Assembly (NCBI RefSeq): GCF_905220365.1 | Contig: NC_061129.1 | Coordinates: 15,438,803 to 15,502,802, forward strand | Source: Vanessa cardui | Taxonomy: Eukaryota > Arthropoda > Insecta > Lepidoptera > Nymphalidae | Length of the DNA stretch: 64,000 nucleotides | Direction of reading: 5' to 3' | Part shown: piece after piece, positions 58,286 to 64,000 of the stretch | Layout: every line of letters starts with the position of its first letter | How positions within the stretch are numbered: the first letter of the stretch is position 1 | The notes under the pieces: generated by a model | What the model was told of the DNA's origin: nothing | Databases searched by the model: none | The model's input: the letters and a program-made list of their open reading frames with translations, nothing else | Program-made: the position numbers and the translations under genes

Positions 58286-61200
58286 CGTATTAAGACGTAT
58301 CCTCTATATAATCTAGAATACTGTGTACGGGTCCATATTATATAAAACAGTGCCGCCCTCTCCCGGTGTTAGTGTACCGTTACAGAGTCATCTTTTATAG
58401 GATTGTTTTTCGTCACGAAGACTCAGTGAAAAGTATTTCAATCATTGTATCTATATTATGAAACAAAGTCGCTTCCAGCTCTCTGTTTGTCCCTGTGTAT
58501 ACTAAGGTCTTTGTAATTACGCAACGGATTCTGATGCAGGGTTTTTATAATAGATAGAGCGATGCAGGAGAAAGGTTCAAATTATACATCACTAATAAGA
58601 AAGATATTAGACAATTTTAGAGGTTGCGCATATGATGTCGTAAATAGTGTTATACATTTTTACGTTTAGAGCAAACTAATGTATTACAGTACTCTAGAAT
58701 TAAAAAGTTAGGTCTAATCCGCACCCAATGAAGTAACTTAAATACATCGTGCATTTAAAAAGAAAAAGTAATTTAAATTAATATTTTTGAAGATATTACA
58801 GATTTAATGGTTTTGCATTGTCTAATAACAAAAATATTATAGTATATTTAGTATGAGCATTGCACTCGTGCGAGGCCGGGGCGCGTCGCTAGTACCTAAG
58901 TAATAATTAATGCAGGCACTCACTATGATGCCTGCATGGGTGAGGCACAAATAAAATTTACAGATGTCCTCTTAATATCTACAGAAAAATCAGTGACCGC
59001 ATTTTACTATAGTTAAAACTTGCTGTAGATTTTTTTTTTTTATAACCCTGTATACAATGTTTGTTTTAGTCTTCAGAAGTAATGGTGGTTAGAGCAATCA
59101 TTACTTATTTCTTTTTAATCGTGTTAAAATATTTTATTACACTAAAAAGTATTTTAAAAACTATCTATATATAGAACATTAGGCTATCTTCATTACAAAA
59201 ACATCTTTTTCCCGAAAGTCAGAGTTTTGAGGACGATGTTATTGCTTAATGCACACGCATGTCAAATTTGTGAAGTAAATATCGGCTGGAATGAGACTTT
59301 CCCATCATTCCCAGCACGTTTCGAACAAGGCTCCTCAACCTCACCTGAGGACGCAGGAAGGCTTCGGTTAGAGTCACATCAACACAAGCAAGTTCTACGG
59401 CGTTTGTTTATGTTTATTATGAAAATAATTTAACGAATTAAGAGAGACGCCAATCCAAATGAAGTCCAACTATACTCTTGGCTGACGATGGCGAATTTCT
59501 TTTGAGTCCGTACTATGCGACAACGAAGATTGTCCCCTAAGTGTGTCACCTATTTATAGGATCTCAAATATGTTTGCTCGGCGGTATTTATTTGCGCGCC
59601 GCGAAAGATTGACCGTTATCAAGAAATCGTATTCCTTTTTGCATAAAAAAAACGACGTGTCAATTTTTTGCGTCATTTTGTGACAACACAAACGAACGCC
59701 CGGTCTGAGTTTTGTATTATTATTTAGAACAGAACTCGTGGAGCTTGCAGCACTTGAACAAATAAAGACAACGTATCAATAACAATACAAACTCTTGATA
59801 GACAAGAGTAAATAGATTAAATACTGATAACGTGGTACTGGCTGGTACTCATAGCCGCGCCGAGAGCGCCGCCCGGCCCGCGCGGTCCGTGCGGCCCGGG
59901 CGCCTACCGACGCAGAGATCGAAATTCAATTGTGTTAAATAATAACCTCAGTCTAAACATATTCTAATAAAGTATTGTTAGTATTATATATTAAAAAAAT
60001 AATGCATTAGATGACTATTAAACTAAATTTCAAAAGCTTATCTATTAAAAATAAGAGCATATTTATTGTTATTTTGTAATTGTAATGCGATTTGAAAACT
60101 CATTTTGATATTACATAATATTTTGAAATCCCACAACGTAACGCAGTAAGGCGTGTTTATGTGATGCATGTTTATTAGATCAATGACTGCACGCGCGCGG
60201 CGTTGCGTCACGAGCGCAACGACGCAGGCGCTGCGGCCGCTGAGATAGCGCCGCCGCCCGCGAGCGCTATGCACACACGACCGATGCGCGAAAACGCTGC
60301 TGACGTACACAGCTCATATGTATACTGCAGTTATCAAACAAATTACAATACACGCAAACAAAACTATTACAATATACATATTGATGTACCGTATACGTGA
60401 AAGAGATCTATCGGTTTTTCTTCAAAAGTGATATACTTAATTTCGTGAAAACATACGGAAAAACTATTACGTAATATACATTAAAATACTTTTTCTCGAT
60501 ACATAATATTCTAAACAGAATATGTCTCCAATTGTAAACATAGATGTTAATAGGTATAAAAAATGATGTATCATGTAGTGAGAAGGTTATAATCCATGGA
60601 ATACTTTATTTTAAATGACAAAAATCATCACGCTGGCGTAGATTGTGAATAATAAATATTCTTAATGTTTCATTTAAGTAAACGAAACAAAACAAATGAA
60701 TTACTAACGCAAGTATTTTCTAACACTATCGGCGTTCGATGGCTTCTTTACCTCGGTTCCTCGACTTCGGAGTTTTGGGGCCTAAATGGTATCGGTATGC
60801 TTAATGGTAATAACAGATACATGACCCTCATGGGTTACGTCAGGAAGCCTTTCTACATTACAAGAAAATATAATGACTTAATTTTTTTTTATTTGATTGG
60901 GTGAATGTCCGACTTTTGACGCAATCCTTATTTTTATTCTCATTGAAGAAACTGATTCACTGAGACATAACTCCCGTAAGGCTACGCTATTCAATACTAA
61001 AATAAATCGATGACTAACCTGCAAGTAATTAATTCTACGATTAATATTACTTCGCACCGTCTTACACTTGCTCTTTGCTGCTGCGGAGGGAAATTTGTAA
61101 AGATGATGTTTACGAGCTACTACTAACTACTTACTATTTGGACTTACTCCGTTACTTATATACATACACATCTTTCTAAGTCGGCATTTTCTAACAATCA

Positions 61201-64000
61201 AGGCCGTTCGGGGAGGATACTTTTTAAGAGTATTTTTATCTACAAGTAATGTCATACACGAGATATCGCCTGCTATTCCAAATCTGAATAGTTTTATACC
61301 AAATCCTCTTTGTTTCTACCTTTCGTCGAATCAATCATTAGACTTCGTTATTTGGCTACTTCTGTATATGATCGGTGCATTCTTAATACGCATGATCTGA
61401 ATCTCCTGTTTCGGTTCGACGTGTGAGCCACGCCTAACATCATCTCAGTGTCATCATTGTTATGTCATTGACGACATAAATATTGGTTCACATTTCGTAC
61501 ATTATCAATATCTACGGGAAGTGGTAACCACTAGTCAACATATATCAATTGGCTCATATTTTTTCTCTTATTAAATAAAAGTAATTTAAAGACTCTGAAA
61601 AATTTTAAAATTAAAATAAGCTACATAGACTATGAACAGATTGATCCTCACCTCCCGAATGACTTGGAACGGATGACATCACCAGATATCTGCAGCGATG
61701 GCGGATGGACAATGGATAATATTGCGCATCCTTTTGTTTAAATCGCAAATATTGTGCGCACTTATAGTTAAAATACTAAACCAAAATATTCTTTATTCTA
61801 GTGAGCACTTTTGTGCATTATCATTATTATATCGCGTGTATCGTAAATATACAAAACTATATTAAGTAAATGTAAGCAAGAAACTAGTAGTTACTCTTTT
61901 CCAAATGTCTAAAGTAGGATATATTAACTCTGAGCTTTTTTATAATATAATATTGAATAATTTGAATTTATGAATTGGCAAAGCCAAAAATATGGCTGGA
62001 ATTTTAATTTAGAAAGGAATACATTTCGTCAAGCATAATTAATGACTTTTCGAGGCCGGAAATTTGGCGCTATATACGTACAATGATAATCGCTGATTCT
62101 ATCAAGTGATTATTGTCATTGTGTATATATGTATATAACATTGTTGTAAATATGTTCTGATGCAACAGTGAGAATTCCTATTTTTTAAAATAATCCCGAA
62201 GGCAGTTTATCGCTCCGGCTATAAATAGACCGGACGACACTCTTTTGTAAAATAAAAACACATTCAATATCGGTAGCGATGTATGGAACGCCTATGTAAA
62301 GATAGATCAATATGCCTTAACACTAAGATAATTACCAAAGTATACAAAGCGAGCGGTATCAATATCAGTTAGTTGTCCAACTTCTTTAACCGCATTTGAA
62401 CTGGAGCTGAGTCTTCCTGTCAGGGACCGATACATTAGGATTCCACTGAAGTGTAAAAACAAACGTTATTTTTAAAAAAACTGTAGTATCGGTTATATCA
62501 AGACAGTAACTGTTCAATGAGATATTATAATTTGCTTTCATTATATAATATTTAGTTACTACACATTGTATACTTTTAGCATTCCAAAATAAATGATTTA
62601 TTGTGAACCAACTGTTTACCTGTGACCTTAAAAACCAGTCCGCAAAGAACACAATATCACGAATAGCTTTAACACGTAATATAGTAAAGTAAAAAATAAA
62701 GTAATTAATACATATATACCTACTAGATATAGAAAAGGACCCAAAATTTATCCCTGAATACTCCATTAGTGAAATCTTGTTGGATTCTTTAACTTAGGAA
62801 TGAAGCAATGAGATAACTTGTTTTTTAACTTATATAATTTTATTATATTACATAGAATTTCGGTGTCTGCGTGTTCTTAATTCTTCTTTTTTCAGTAATA
62901 TTTAGCCTTCCAAAACGTCTCAATATTTTAATAATTCAAAATGTTTAAATAATGCCTAAAATAAATAAGTCGTGTTTTACGTCACATTAGCACAATACGG
63001 ACGAATAGATCGGTGGGCGAATGTAAACAAGTACATTCTATTAAAGCGAAAAACAATTGCAAATAATTCTTCGATAGTCTTACGTCACAATTTTACCAAC
63101 AATACGGTACGTAATGTTCGCAATAATTTTATATATTATCTACATTATCGAATAGCCGTAACGACGCAACGACGATAAAAATCCTGGAAATCTACGAATG
63201 CTAACGTAGATTTCTGTAACGATGTTTTCCTTCAGACTATGCTATTAAATCCTTTTAGTTCTTTACATTCTGTAGACTGAATTTTATTTGAAGATAAAGA
63301 GTATCACGCCATTGTAAGTTTCTTGCCGGTGCTTCTCAATAAAATCCGTAATAGTCTCTTGTTAATTTTTTTTAAATTACTTCGTTTCTGAGTAGCTTGC
63401 AATTTGTTTGATCTGGTTGTAATTCAGAAAATTAAAATTAAATCGCCACGAGCGTTACGGTCAGGACTTGCTCATGATATATATTATCGAAGAGCGGACG
63501 CAGTGAGTGATCTGACATCAAAGTTGATATGATAAAAAAGCAGTGGTCAGTGTTAAAAATAACTTCTTCCAGCTTATGAAAGCTATGAATATTGATTTTA
63601 CTAAATAATGAGACTGGGTCAAGGCAAGTTTGTATTCAGTCAATACTGATACAGTAAAGCTGAAAAGTTTATTTGTTTGATTAATTTTTGAACGCGCTTA
63701 TTCCGGATCTGCCTGATGGAAGAAAAGATGGCAGAAAATCAGTCACCCTAATATTTATTTAATTAAGACCGTAACTAAACCTCGATCGTGGACGACGTCA
63801 CCTAATCGACCTTTGTGATGAACTAATATACGCAGTATTTATAACATGGAGGACGCTTATCTTATGAAACTTGATTCCCTATTGATTATTATAATATTGA
63901 TACAAGTGTTTATTACGTATTGGCATGTACGCAGCTTACCGAGAAACCGTTTATGTGTTAAGGGCATTGCGGATAGATATTTTTTTTTATATTTTACCTG
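58286..64000. other. Right-hand intergenic region
   Basis: One Helitron (58450-58892), GC-rich patches at 59860-59910 and 60185-60300, hairpins at about 62078-62126 and 63187-63214, and old SINE/LINE remnants near 63215-63360. The longest open frame (62386-62766, minus) is AT-rich without recognisable domains. No gene supported. Confidence 0.5.
58450..58892 (+). mobile_element. Non-autonomous Helitron, 443 bp
   Basis: Begins TCTATATTATGAAAC and ends GGGGCGCGTCGCTAG between host A (58449) and T (58893). Internal motifs TCGCTTCCAGCTCTCTG and CGCAACGGATTCTGATGC recur in Lepidoptera Helitron families as I remember them. Lies about 270 bases downstream of the GGT7-like stop. Confidence 0.7.

Noticed and set aside
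60665..60904. 79-codon plus-strand frame after the GGT7-like gene
   Set aside because: Reads smoothly (LGSSTSEFWGLNGIGML) but matches nothing I know, and has no splice or polyadenylation context.
62386..62766. 126-codon minus-strand open frame
   Set aside because: AT-rich, Phe/Ile/Asn-heavy translation without motifs; typical chance frame in low-GC DNA.

Overview
The window looks like nuclear DNA of a moth or butterfly (Lepidoptera). It is AT-rich with GC-rich coding exons, has phase-consistent spliced genes with GT-AG introns of 0.1 to 17 kb, and carries Lepidoptera-type repeats: tRNA-derived SINEs, short non-autonomous Helitrons with TC...CTAG ends between A and T, and LINE 3' ends. No bacterial features, CRISPR arrays, rRNA or genuine tRNA genes were seen. 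I read three protein-coding genes by joining exons through splice sites and reading phase; almost all single open frames in the window are shadows or noise.

Left, 1-36053, plus strand: the 3' part of a cell-surface adhesion gene, probably of the Sidestep family. Four exons lie here: the end of a fibronectin III domain, an Ala/Gly-rich membrane segment with a basic stop-transfer, a small tail exon, and a last exon ending in the PDZ-ligand-like sequence ESCV. Introns of about 17.3, 12.1 and 4.7 kb fill this third and hold GC-rich islands, CRE palindromes, hairpins and transposon remnants. The gene starts outside the window.

Middle, 43219-48160, minus strand: a complete eight-exon visual/antennal-type arrestin of 381 residues with all the polar-core residues I could check. 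It has a TATA box next to an Otd/K50-type TAATCC motif and a short 5' leader. Two good SINE copies lie on either side in opposite orientation.

Right, 51413-58182, plus strand: a nine-exon gene for a 474-residue type II membrane protein related to gamma-glutamyltransferase 7. It keeps the fold signatures but has lost the catalytic threonine, the substrate arginine and the oxyanion-hole glycine pair, so it looks like a pseudoenzyme. One intron appears to use a GC donor, and another carries a frameshifted LINE reverse-transcriptase fragment. It is transcribed divergently from the arrestin gene, about 3 kb away.

The rest (36.1-43.2 kb, 48.2-51.4 kb, 58.2-64 kb) is intergenic, with repeats and possible regulatory islands. 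The genes do not form a functional pathway together; they are neighbours. The most unusual content is the catalytically eroded GGT7-like protein.
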